This document shows positions 16,005-23,912 of a stretch of DNA of 38,411 bases, one piece after another. This DNA comes from Chryseobacterium sp. (GTDB taxonomy: Bacteria; Bacteroidota; Bacteroidia; Flavobacteriales; Weeksellaceae). A program made the translations under genes and the position numbers. Location: the NCBI GenBank assembly GCA_027492795.1, contig JAPUEB010000041.1, forward strand, positions 1 to 38,411. Direction: 5' to 3'. The notes beneath the pieces were generated by a model. That model was not told where the DNA came from and ran no database searches. It saw nothing but the letters and a program-made list of their open reading frames with translations. Within the stretch, counting starts at the first letter, position 1. Each line of letters starts with the position of its first letter.

Positions 16005-16670
16005 TTATCCAATTCTTTTCTTCACAAAAACCTGATATCCCATATAAATTAGCGGAAGCGCCATAATTCCCAAATACATCGCATTTCCAACGGCAACTTG
16101 TGGTAGAGTTGCGACCGCATAAACCAATCCGAAAAAAGCACCGCCCAAATGTGCAGCGTGACCAATATTATCGTGTTGGCGAGGATTGAGCATCATATAA
16201 ACCGAATACGCGAAGTATAAAAATCCGAAAATATAACCTGGTAAACTAAGTTCCGGTGGAAGAAAAATTATTCCAATTTTAATTAAATCTGGATATAAAG
16301 CAACACTGGCAAAAATAATTCCTGAAACTCCTCCGCTTGCTCCAATTGCGGAATACCAATACTGGTTTTTATAAAGATAAAGGCTGAAAAGATTTCCTAA
16401 TAAAATGGCTCCAAAATAGATTATCAAAAATCCAACTGTTCCAAATGCTTCTAAAACCGGAGGTCCAAAAGAATACAGAACATACATATTCAATAGCAAA
16501 TGCATCAAGTCTGCATGCAGAAAACCTGCAGAAAGCAATCTGATGTACTCTCCATTGTTTTTTATGGCTCCGACATTGAATTTGTATTTTTCAAAAATAC
16601 CTGTATTTTGAAAACCAATAAAACTGATAATGGCGGTGATTGCAATGACAATTAAAAGAACTGTACTCAT
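16005..16670 (-). CDS. Rhomboid family intramembrane serine protease
   Basis: A 221-residue inner-membrane protein with about six hydrophobic segments. The catalytic serine is in GASGGVSG, the family GxSG. The catalytic histidine is likely the second His of HAAHLGGAFFG in the last part. An H in LHADLMHLLLNMYVL marks the usual HxxxN region of TM2. It cleaves other membrane proteins within the bilayer; the substrate here is unknown. It is convergent with prmC and 207 nt downstream of parC. Confidence 0.92.
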   Translation of the reverse strand: MSTVLLIVIAITAIISFIGFQNTGIFEKYKFNVGAIKNNGEYIRLLSAGFLHADLMHLLLNMYVLYSFGPPVLEAFGTVGFLIIYFGAILLGNLFSLYLYKNQYWYSAIGASGGVSGIIFASVALYPDLIKIGIIFLPPELSLPGYIFGFLYFAYSVYMMLNPRQHDNIGHAAHLGGAFFGLVYAVATLPQVAVGNAMYLGIMALPLIYMGYQVFVKKRIG

Positions 16671-16690
16671 ATATTTTTGCTTGTATTTTT

Positions 16691-16848
16691 AACCACAAAA
16701 GTCACAAAAGATTTGAAAACTGTTTTAAGTTTAACATCATTGTGAATATTGATAGTACACAAAAGTTATGAAATCTACGATTTCAATTTTATGCACTTAA
16801 TTAAGCAAACACAATATAAAACTTATTTCTTTTGTGACTTTTGTGGTT
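16691..16848. repeat. 21-bp inverted repeat between parC and the rhomboid gene
   Basis: AACCACAAAAGTCACAAAAG(A) at 16691-16711 is the perfect reverse complement of 16828-16848, with 116 nt between. Each arm is itself a near-duplication of a CACAAAAG-type unit. Related CTTTGTGAA units occur before the helicase gene near 11690. The 207-nt gap has no gene. Confidence 0.8.
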
Positions 16849-16877
16849 TTTCTCTATTTGTGGTTTAAGTTACCGGT

Positions 16878-19484
16878 TTATTCCTCATCAAAAAGGCTTC
16901 CAATCGTGCCTTCCTCTGGAAAATCTTCGTCTTTAACATCGTGGTCGATGAAGGAAACACTGTTCTCATTTTGTTCCACCTCATCAAAACCTGCATTTAT
17001 TTCTTCTTCCGGTTCTGGAATGGTGAGATTGATGGTTTTTACTTTATTTTTCGTGAGTTGATTTCCTTGCGCTTTAATGCCTTTTACCGCTATAAATTCA
17101 TCAATATTGATGGTTTCAGGTTCCTTTTCTTTACCTTTTTCTTTAGCAAAAATTAGTTCAGCCGTTGCATTATTGGCAGAAAAAACCATTTCTATAAAGG
17201 ATTTTGGATGTTCGGATGGCATGAAAACCTGAACATTGTTCGTACTTTCCAAAACGAAACGTTTGATGTAATAAATTTCCTTTTCACCATCGAAATAAAT
17301 GCAGGTAATCGGTTGTTCCGAATTCCATTTTTCGAGAATTAAATATTCGTCATCAAAACGGTTCATTAAATCAAACGAAACCAATTTTGCTTCTCCGTTA
17401 GTATTGATTGTCAGAATTTTATCGTCTCCTTTGAAGTTTCCAAGGAAAGTTCCACGCGCATCCACGTTTAGTCGGCGAACCGTTTCATCAAACCAAATTT
17501 TTCTCGGCGCGAGTGTAGAATGACCTTCTTTTTGCAAATCAACTTTCTTCACGGCGTATTTTGTAACCAAATTTCCTCGGGAATTTCTTCCTTTTATCGC
17601 CAATTCAGAAAAATCGATGTCAATTTTATTTTTTCTAACTCTTGCGTTTGGTTTTAAAAGTACGGTTACCAATTCTGCTTCACCGTTTGGATTTGCCGAA
17701 AAATAAAGCATTTCCGAGCCTTTTTTCTCAGAAGCCAAAGGATAATCGGTATTTCTGGTGATGGAAGTTACCGAAAAACGCTTCATATAATACGGTCCGT
17801 TGCTTCCTTCGCGGTAAATCATGTTGTAAACCGTTCTTGTGTCGCCTTTTTTCCAAATCGCGACGTGCAAAATATCTTTTCCGATGAAGGTTTTGGCTTC
17901 CACTTTTACCACTTTCATTGTACCGTCTTTTCGGAAAACGATGATGTCGTCAATATCCGAACAGTCGAATAAAAATTCATCTTTTTTCAGGGAAGTTCCA
18001 ACAAAGCCTTCGGCGCGGTTCACGTAGAATTTTTCGTTGGCTACGGCAACTTTTGTCGCATCAATGGTATCAAAAACACGGATTTCGGTTTTTCTTTCCC
18101 TGTCTTTTCCGTATTTTTTTTGAATATTGAGGTAATAATCAATCGCATATTGAATTAGGTTTGCCAAATGATGTTTTACCTGCTCAATTTTGCCTTCGAG
18201 TGCGGCAATATTTTCTTTAAATTTATCTAAATCGAAACGTGAAATTCTCTTGATGCGGATTTCCGTCAATTTCACAATATCTTCCTCGGTTACGGCTCTT
18301 AACAGATGTTTTGTGTGCGGTTTCAAACCTTTATCAATCGTAGAAATGACTTCTTCCCACGATTTTACTTCCTCGATGTCGTGATAAATTCTATTTTCAA
18401 TAAAAATTCTTTCCAAAGAAGCAAAATGCCAACTTTCCTGAAGTTCGTGAAGTTCAATTTCCAACTCTTTTTTCAGCAATGAAACCGTGTGATCGGTATT
18501 CATTCGCAAAATTTCCGAAACAGAAAGGAACATCGGTTTATCGCCAACAATTACACAAGCGTTTGGAGAAATGGAAACCTGACAATCGGTAAATGCGTAG
18601 AGCGCATCAATGGTTTTATCGGGCGAAACGTCGCTGTGAAGATGAATGAGAATTTCTACTTTATCAGAAGTATTATCCTCAATTTTTTTGATTTTAATTT
18701 TTCCTCTTTCGGTCGCTTTTACGATACTGTCGATAATTTCGCCTGTATTTTTAGAAAAAGGAAGTTCGGTAATGCAAAGGGTATTCTTATCTTTTTGAAT
18801 AATTCTCGCCCTTGCGCGAACTCTTCCGCCACGTTCACCGTCGTTGTATTCGGCAACATCCAACATTCCTCCAGTTAAAAAATCGGGAAAAACTTGAAAT
18901 TTTTTGCCTTTTAAATGTGCAATCGAAGCATTGATTAATTCATTGAAATTATGTGGAAGAATTTTCGTGGAAAGTCCAACTCCAATTCCTTCAACACCTT
19001 GTGCAAGAAGCAACGGGAATTTTACAGGTAAATCAATCGGTTCGTTATTTCTGCCGTCGTAAGATTTTGCCCAATCTGTCGTTTTCGGATTGAAAACCAC
19101 CTCCAATGCAAACGGCGTTAATCTCGCTTCAATATAACGCGCTGCAGCAGCGGAATCTCCTGTAAAAACGTTCCCCCAGTTTCCTTGAGTGTCGATTAAC
19201 AATTCTTTTTGCCCGATTTGAACCATCGCATCAGTAATGGAAGCGTCACCGTGAGGATGATATTTCATCGTATTACCTACGATGTTCGCGACTTTATTGT
19301 AGCGTCCGTCCTCCAATTCACGCATCGAGTGCATAATTCTGCGTTGCACCGGCTTGAAACCATCATAAACCGACGGAATGGCGCGATCCAGAATTACGTA
19401 CGATGCATAATCCAAAAACCAGTCTTTGTACAGACCGGAAACTTTCTTTAAACTCTCTCCTTCGTGTAGATGTTCGTCTGTCAT
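16878..19484 (-). CDS. parC: DNA topoisomerase IV subunit A
   Basis: An 868-residue type IIA topoisomerase A subunit. I chose the ATG at 19484; a frame 7 codons longer would overlap the small gene upstream. Winged-helix motifs are DRAIPSVYDGFKPVQRRI and YHPHGDASITDAM. The catalytic tyrosine is Y117 in ARYIEARL. The C-terminal beta-pinwheel repeats are present, followed by an acidic tail, and no gyrase GyrA-box is obvious. With ParE it decatenates daughter chromosomes. It is read from the parE operon, 13 nt after the small membrane protein gene. The Bacteroidota often annotate this pair as gyrA/B-like, but the pairing with parE supports ParC. Confidence 0.9.
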   Translation of the reverse strand: MTDEHLHEGESLKKVSGLYKDWFLDYASYVILDRAIPSVYDGFKPVQRRIMHSMRELEDGRYNKVANIVGNTMKYHPHGDASITDAMVQIGQKELLIDTQGNWGNVFTGDSAAAARYIEARLTPFALEVVFNPKTTDWAKSYDGRNNEPIDLPVKFPLLLAQGVEGIGVGLSTKILPHNFNELINASIAHLKGKKFQVFPDFLTGGMLDVAEYNDGERGGRVRARARIIQKDKNTLCITELPFSKNTGEIIDSIVKATERGKIKIKKIEDNTSDKVEILIHLHSDVSPDKTIDALYAFTDCQVSISPNACVIVGDKPMFLSVSEILRMNTDHTVSLLKKELEIELHELQESWHFASLERIFIENRIYHDIEEVKSWEEVISTIDKGLKPHTKHLLRAVTEEDIVKLTEIRIKRISRFDLDKFKENIAALEGKIEQVKHHLANLIQYAIDYYLNIQKKYGKDRERKTEIRVFDTIDATKVAVANEKFYVNRAEGFVGTSLKKDEFLFDCSDIDDIIVFRKDGTMKVVKVEAKTFIGKDILHVAIWKKGDTRTVYNMIYREGSNGPYYMKRFSVTSITRNTDYPLASEKKGSEMLYFSANPNGEAELVTVLLKPNARVRKNKIDIDFSELAIKGRNSRGNLVTKYAVKKVDLQKEGHSTLAPRKIWFDETVRRLNVDARGTFLGNFKGDDKILTINTNGEAKLVSFDLMNRFDDEYLILEKWNSEQPITCIYFDGEKEIYYIKRFVLESTNNVQVFMPSEHPKSFIEMVFSANNATAELIFAKEKGKEKEPETINIDEFIAVKGIKAQGNQLTKNKVKTINLTIPEPEEEINAGFDEVEQNENSVSFIDHDVKDEDFPEEGTIGSLFDEE

Positions 19485-19497
19485 TGTATTTTTTGCT

Positions 19498-19974
19498 TTA
19501 CGCAAACTTTTCTTTATTCTCTTTAATTACTTTGCTTAAAGAATATTTTAGGTCTGAAATTTCTTTTCTGGTGAGATAAGAAATATCATATTTCAAAATG
19601 ATAGGATGTCCTTTTTTGCTGGAAATGGTGATGTAAAGTCTTTTAAAAAAAATCCCATTCAATACCTCATACTTTAATAATTTATACTTCGGGAACTCAT
19701 CATTCGCAGGTTGATTCAAAATCGGTATGATGTTTCTGTTTTTGAAATTCAAAGCCTCTCCATCACTGTCGTATTCAAAAATTTGCCTTCCACGAAAATA
19801 ATAAATCAAAATGATAAGGAGAGGGACAATGATTAAAAGATAACTTTCAACACCCAAAAAATCCAATCTGTATCTTTCTGCAAAAAAGAGAATAATTCCC
19901 AAAGCTAGGAGCATCATCAATGCGCTGTAAAGAAAATTATAATATCCTATTTTGTTACGGTTGCTTAATCTCAT
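19498..19974 (-). CDS. Small two-TM protein between parE and parC
   Basis: A 158-residue protein of unknown family. The start at 19974 avoids overlap with parE, whose stop is 16 nt upstream. There are two hydrophobic segments near residues 13-33 and 42-62 (LLIIVPLLIILIYYF). A soluble, mostly beta C-terminal half follows (LKYEVLNGIFFKRLYITISSKKGHPIILKY has a PH-like look), then a charged helical tail. It is placed exactly between the two topoisomerase IV subunit genes with short gaps, so it is cotranscribed. I do not recognise a function. Confidence 0.8.
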   Translation of the reverse strand: MRLSNRNKIGYYNFLYSALMMLLALGIILFFAERYRLDFLGVESYLLIIVPLLIILIYYFRGRQIFEYDSDGEALNFKNRNIIPILNQPANDEFPKYKLLKYEVLNGIFFKRLYITISSKKGHPIILKYDISYLTRKEISDLKYSLSKVIKENKEKFA

Positions 19975-19990
19975 TTGTGTTTTATTTTTT

Positions 19991-21889
19991 TTAAACTTCC
20001 GTTTCCTCCAACGCAACTTTCTTATCAATTTCAGGGTCTTCTACTACAAGATTCTGCAAAATAAATGTTTGCCGATCCGGAGTGTTTTTACCCATATAAA
20101 ATTCCAAAAGCTGTTCGATGGTTTGATCTTTTCCTAAAATTACGGGTTCTAAACGGATATCTTTCCCAATAAAATGTTTAAACTCATCAGGAGAAATTTC
20201 GCCAAGTCCTTTGAAACGGGTGATTTCAGGATTTTTTCCTAATTCATTTAATGCTTTTATTCTTTCTGCATCGCTGTAACAATATCTGGTTTCTTTTCTG
20301 TTTCTCACCCTAAACAAAGGGGTTTGTAGAATATAAAGATGTCCATTTTTAATTAAATCTGGAAAAAATTGAAGAAAAAAAGTGATGATTAAAAGTCTAA
20401 TATGCATTCCATCAACATCGGCATCAGTTGCGATAATTACTTGATTGTAGCGTAAATCTTCTAAAGAATCCTCAATATTTAAGGCAGCTTGAAGCAAATT
20501 GAATTCTTCGTTTTCATAAACCACTCTTTTCGTTAATCCATAAGAATTCAGCGGTTTTCCACGAAGTGAAAAAACAGCCTGAGTTTCTACGTCACGAGAT
20601 TTTGTGATGGATCCCGATGCGGAATCTCCTTCGGTTATGAAAATTTGTGATTCTGCTTTACGAACGGCTTTTTGATCGTTGTAATGCTGTCTGCAATCCC
20701 GAAGTTTTTTATTGTGGAGCGAAACTTTTTTGGCTCTTTCTCTCGCCAGTTTCTGAATTCCGGAAAGTTCTTTTCTTTCACGCTCAGAAATGATGATTTT
20801 CTTCTGAATGGCTTCTGCGATTTCAGGATTTTTGTGGAGGAAATTGTCCAACTTGCTTTTAAGATTATTGATCATAAAAGTTTTGATGGTTTCCAGCTCA
20901 TTCCCTTTTTTGTCCTGTCCCATCGTTGCAGAACCAAGTTTTGTCTTTGTTTGCGACTCGAAAACCGGATTTCCTACATTGATGTAAACCGCTGCAATAA
21001 TGGCTTTTCTGATATCTGCAGCTTCAAAATTTTTATTATAAAACTCGCGGATGGTTTTTACATAAGCTTCTTTGAAGGCACTTAAATGCGTTCCTCCCTG
21101 CGAAGTATATTGCCCGTTAACAAAAGAAAAATAGGTTTCAGACTGCGATCTGTCGGAATGCGTAATGGCGACTTCCATATCTTCATCTTTGATGTGGATA
21201 ATCGGATATACAATTTCCCCGTCAATTTCTTCTTCCAAAAGGTCGCGCAAACCGTTCTGAGATTCGAAAACTTCGCCGTTATAGTAAATTTTTAAGCCTA
21301 AATTCAGGTAAGTATAATTTCGGAGCATTCTCTCCACATATTCGCTGCGAAATTTATAATTGATGAAGATGGTTTCATCGGGAATAAAAGTAATTTCTGT
21401 CCCGTTTCTTTCGGAAGTTTCAGTTTCCGGAAAAAGTTCTACAAGTTTTCCCTGTTTGAATTCTGCGCGCTTCATTTTGCCCTCACGAACAGATTTTACC
21501 TGAAAATATTCGGATAAAAAGTTCACCGCTTTTGTTCCGACACCATTTAAACCAATAGATTTTTTGAAAGCGCCATCATCGTATTTTCCTCCGGTGTTCA
21601 TGATGGAAACTACGTCTACAATACTTCCCAAAGGAATTCCACGTCCATAATCGCGAACTACAACTTTTCCGTCCTTTATTTTGACTTCGATTTTTTTTCC
21701 GTTGCGCATTCGGAATTCGTCGATGGAATTATCGATAACTTCTTTCAGTAAAATATAAATACCGTCATCTACGGACGAGCCGTCGCCGAGTTTCCCGATG
21801 TACATACCAGGTCGCAAACGAACGTGTTCCCTAGGTTCGAGGGTTTTAATGTTTTCTTCGGTGTATTGTACAGTGTTGTTTTCGCTCAT
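19991..21889 (-). CDS. parE: DNA topoisomerase IV subunit B
   Basis: A 632-residue ATPase subunit. I chose the ATG at 21889; the upstream extension runs through a palindromic repeat. GHKL ATPase motifs are [18 protein letters not shown] and [11 protein letters not shown]. The transducer domain follows. The TOPRIM motifs are ITEGDSASG and [10 protein letters not shown], then TRFKGLGE. It works with ParC in ATP-driven decatenation. It is first gene of a three-gene operon. The 5' leader has a strong hairpin ending about 17 nt before the start. Confidence 0.93.
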   Translation of the reverse strand: MSENNTVQYTEENIKTLEPREHVRLRPGMYIGKLGDGSSVDDGIYILLKEVIDNSIDEFRMRNGKKIEVKIKDGKVVVRDYGRGIPLGSIVDVVSIMNTGGKYDDGAFKKSIGLNGVGTKAVNFLSEYFQVKSVREGKMKRAEFKQGKLVELFPETETSERNGTEITFIPDETIFINYKFRSEYVERMLRNYTYLNLGLKIYYNGEVFESQNGLRDLLEEEIDGEIVYPIIHIKDEDMEVAITHSDRSQSETYFSFVNGQYTSQGGTHLSAFKEAYVKTIREFYNKNFEAADIRKAIIAAVYINVGNPVFESQTKTKLGSATMGQDKKGNELETIKTFMINNLKSKLDNFLHKNPEIAEAIQKKIIISERERKELSGIQKLARERAKKVSLHNKKLRDCRQHYNDQKAVRKAESQIFITEGDSASGSITKSRDVETQAVFSLRGKPLNSYGLTKRVVYENEEFNLLQAALNIEDSLEDLRYNQVIIATDADVDGMHIRLLIITFFLQFFPDLIKNGHLYILQTPLFRVRNRKETRYCYSDAERIKALNELGKNPEITRFKGLGEISPDEFKHFIGKDIRLEPVILGKDQTIEQLLEFYMGKNTPDRQTFILQNLVVEDPEIDKKVALEETEV

Positions 21890-21906
21890 ATTTATCCTCA
21901 CCCCAA

Positions 21907-21925
21907 CCCTCTCCAAAGGAGAGGG
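21907..21925 (-). repeat. Strong hairpin in the parE leader (dispersed GAGAGGG repeat)
   Basis: CCCTCTCC (21907-21914) pairs perfectly with GGAGAGGG (21918-21925) around a 3-nt loop. On minus it is followed by TTGGGGTGAGG, 17 nt before the parE ATG. This sequence type is a dispersed repeat in many genomes; here it could limit ribosome access or stabilise the mRNA. Confidence 0.75.
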
Positions 21926-21958
21926 AGTTTTGTGAACGTCTTTAAATTCAGTAACTCA

Positions 21959-21966
21959 CAAAAATA
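21959..21966 (-). promoter_or_regulatory. Candidate -7 box of the parE operon
   Basis: On minus this reads TATTTTTG, 69 nt before the parE ATG, upstream of the leader hairpin. No clear -33 TTG at 19-21 nt is seen, so this is a candidate only. Confidence 0.4.
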
Positions 21967-22083
21967 ATGAAAGTTAGTCTATATCTATAATTTTGTGGAA
22001 AAGTTTTGAGTAATGAAATGGAAAGGAAAAACAGAGTCTAATTGAAAAAAACTCTAATATTACTGCTTTAGGATTGTAAAATT

Positions 22084-22944
22084 TTATTTAAAAACAGGTT
22101 CCACTGTGTATCCTTTACCTCTTAGCAGAGCAATCATTCCATCATCTCCTAAAAGATGTGCGGCTCCAACTGCAAAGAATGAGGAATTTTGTGGTATCAT
22201 TTCCATCATTCGTTCAAGCCAAATGTTGTTTCTTTCCGTTAGCATGATTTTCTTTTGTTCCTCGCTCATCGTTTCAGGATTATCCATTAGTTTTTTTATT
22301 TCTGCAAGATTTTCCTTAACGTAAGCATTTTGCATGAGTTCAAATTCTTTTTTACCCTTGTCGAAATCCGAAACCAGCTTTATGAGTTCTTCTTTTGAAA
22401 GAAATTTTTCAAACATCGCGGTCTGAAGCTTAGTAGTTTCTAGCCCAATAACTTTCTTATTTTGTTTCAAGGCTAATTGCATCAGCTCCAAATCTATCAT
22501 TTTCAAATCATTTTGAGCGCAATTGGCAAATTTCATGGTAAGCATGGAATAAAGTGCGATTGGCGAAAAATTTTCCACATCTTCTATTTTGTACCCAAAA
22601 TGATTTAGATTTTCTGAAAATTGTCGAGTTTCATCTTCACTGAAGCCTTCAGTAATCTTTTTGTTTGCAACCAGCATTTTCTGCATTTCCATCAGTTCAT
22701 TAGGATCGCTGAAGTTGATTTCCATTACGAAATAATCGGACGCATCAATCGCCTTTTTCACATTATCCTTCACATTATATTGGTTGTTGCAAAGCAAATG
22801 AAATGTACCAAAAAGGTAGGATGGTTTTTTTACATTTTTACCTGTAATCTTCCATAGAAGCGTGTTTTCGGTAGTTTTTTGAGCCATAAAGAGGCCTGAA
22901 AAAACGATGATAAAAAGGAAAATAAGTCTGCTAATAATTTTCAT
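22084..22944 (-). CDS. TraB/GumN family protein
   Basis: A 286-residue exported protein. The start at 22944 gives a clean signal peptide (MKIISRLIFLFIIVFSGLFMAQ); a longer frame adds an unlikely extension. The family signature GTFHLL near residue 48 (YLFGTFHLLC) and the C-terminal second signature FFAVGAAHLLGDDGMIALLRGKGY are both present. TraB/GumN proteins are erythromycin-esterase/TIKI-like, and some related members are metalloproteases; the bacterial role is not settled. It is a single-gene unit with its own promoter. Confidence 0.9.
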   Translation of the reverse strand: MKIISRLIFLFIIVFSGLFMAQKTTENTLLWKITGKNVKKPSYLFGTFHLLCNNQYNVKDNVKKAIDASDYFVMEINFSDPNELMEMQKMLVANKKITEGFSEDETRQFSENLNHFGYKIEDVENFSPIALYSMLTMKFANCAQNDLKMIDLELMQLALKQNKKVIGLETTKLQTAMFEKFLSKEELIKLVSDFDKGKKEFELMQNAYVKENLAEIKKLMDNPETMSEEQKKIMLTERNNIWLERMMEMIPQNSSFFAVGAAHLLGDDGMIALLRGKGYTVEPVFK

Positions 22945-22970
22945 CTGTTTGGTTTTAATTGTTGATGTTT

Positions 22971-23000
22971 CAAAAATACATTTTTTACTGAAAATCACAA
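22971..23000 (-). promoter_or_regulatory. Promoter of the TraB/GumN gene
   Basis: On minus, TTG (23000-22998), 19-nt spacer, then TATTTTTG (22978-22971), 26 nt before the ATG. Confidence 0.7.
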
Positions 23001-23100
23001 TTTATTTTGAAAAATACCTTGTCATTGAAATTATTAAACTTTAATTATAAATTTTTATAGCTGATAATCAAATACTTAAATTTAAAATTGAATTTTTTTA

Positions 23101-23124
23101 CTACTTTGTATTGCATAATACTAA
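23101..23124 (+). promoter_or_regulatory. Shared promoter element, copy 1 (candidate PadR operator)
   Basis: A 24-bp block that matches 23470-23493 at 21 of 24 positions. It contains the inverted repeat GTATT-GCAT-AATAC (23108-23121). It covers the -33 region of the pspC promoter and lies 34 nt, start to start, before the TATCTTTG box, the same distance as copy 2. Confidence 0.6.
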
Positions 23125-23134
23125 TTTTTATATA

Positions 23135-23142
23135 TATCTTTG
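23135..23142 (+). promoter_or_regulatory. -7 box of the small PspC gene
   Basis: TATCTTTG, 27 nt before the ATG at 23170. A TTG at 23111-23113 gives a 21-nt spacer. Confidence 0.75.
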
Positions 23143-23169
23143 CATAAGAAATCATAAAAACAAATTAAA

Positions 23170-23451
23170 ATGAACACTTATCAAGAAAACCAAAACCAGT
23201 ATTTTGCAGATTTCAAAGCAAAATTAACCCGTGATGTGAACAACAGACGAATTGCAGGAGTTTGTTCCGGACTTGGAAAATATTTTAATATAGATGTATC
23301 AATAGTAAGAATTGTTTGGTTTTTACTCGCATTTTTAGGAATTTTTTCCGCAGGTATTTCCACATTTTTCGTTGTGAGTATCTATTTCATTCTATGGCTT
23401 GTTTTGCCAAAAACCAACCGTCAATTGGAATATGAAGTAAAGAAGAAGTAA
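23170..23451 (+). CDS. Small PspC-domain membrane protein
   Basis: A 93-residue protein. Almost all of it is a PspC domain: LTRDVNNRRIAGVCSGLGKYFNIDVSIVRIVW, then two hydrophobic segments (FLLAFLGIFSAGI and FFVVSIYFILWLVLPK). PspC proteins are inner-membrane parts of phage-shock-like envelope stress responses. Its domain is strongly similar to the PspC domain of the larger protein at 23913, so the two are paralogs, and their promoters share a 24-bp element. Confidence 0.92.
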   Translation: MNTYQENQNQYFADFKAKLTRDVNNRRIAGVCSGLGKYFNIDVSIVRIVWFLLAFLGIFSAGISTFFVVSIYFILWLVLPKTNRQLEYEVKKK

Positions 23452-23469
23452 ATCTTTTTTTTTCGGGAA

Positions 23470-23493
23470 CTACTTTGCATTACATATTACTAA
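23470..23493 (+). promoter_or_regulatory. Shared promoter element, copy 2 (candidate PadR operator)
   Basis: The second copy of the 24-bp block, upstream of padR, with a less perfect inner inverted repeat. Same 34-nt offset to the -7 box as copy 1. The likely reading is that PadR represses its own operon and the small pspC gene. Confidence 0.6.
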
Positions 23494-23503
23494 AAAAAAT
23501 AAA

Positions 23504-23511
23504 TATATTTG
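23504..23511 (+). promoter_or_regulatory. -7 box of the padR-pspC operon
   Basis: TATATTTG, 60 nt before the padR ATG. No exact TTG at 19-21 nt; the aligned position in copy 2 has TTA. Confidence 0.65.
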
Positions 23512-23571
23512 TGCAAAATAATTCACAAGATGAATTACAAAATAATACAACCAACTAATAACTTCTAAATA

Positions 23572-23901
23572 ATGAACACAGAAAACACGAAAGCGCAAAT
23601 GCGCAAAGGCATTCTGGAATTCTGTATTTTGAGCCTCATCAGTAAAAAGGAAATGTACGTTTCGGATTTGATGGATGAGCTGAAAAAAGGAAAACTGGAC
23701 GTGGTGGAAGGAACTCTGTATCCGCTCCTCACAAGACTGAAAAATGGCGAATTCCTCTCCTACCGATGGGAAGAATCTACAGGAGGACCGCCAAGAAAAT
23801 ACTACCAAATTACCGAAAAAGGAAAACTTTTCTTAAACGAACTCCAAAACACTTGGAACGAGTTGACAGAATCTGTAAACCAAATCACACAAAAACCATA
23901 A
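23572..23901 (+). CDS. PadR family transcriptional regulator
   Basis: A 109-residue winged-helix regulator of standard PadR length. Motifs are QMRKGILEFCILSLIS, a helix-turn-helix segment YVSDLMDELKKG, VVEGTLYPLLTRLKNGEFLSYRWEES, the GGPPRKYYQITEKGK wing, and a C-terminal dimer helix. PadR proteins are usually repressors released by a ligand or by membrane stress signals. It is followed after 11 nt by the large PspC gene, a common pairing in Bacteroidota, so it likely controls that operon and its paralog upstream. Confidence 0.93.
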   Translation: MNTENTKAQMRKGILEFCILSLISKKEMYVSDLMDELKKGKLDVVEGTLYPLLTRLKNGEFLSYRWEESTGGPPRKYYQITEKGKLFLNELQNTWNELTESVNQITQKP

Positions 23902-23912
23902 AAACAAAAACT

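Noticed and set aside
18489-18878. 129-codon plus-strand ORF opposite parC
   Set aside because: It is antisense to conserved parC sequence with no family resemblance.
20672-21085. 137-codon plus-strand ORF opposite parE
   Set aside because: It is a shadow of the conserved ATPase and TOPRIM coding sequence.
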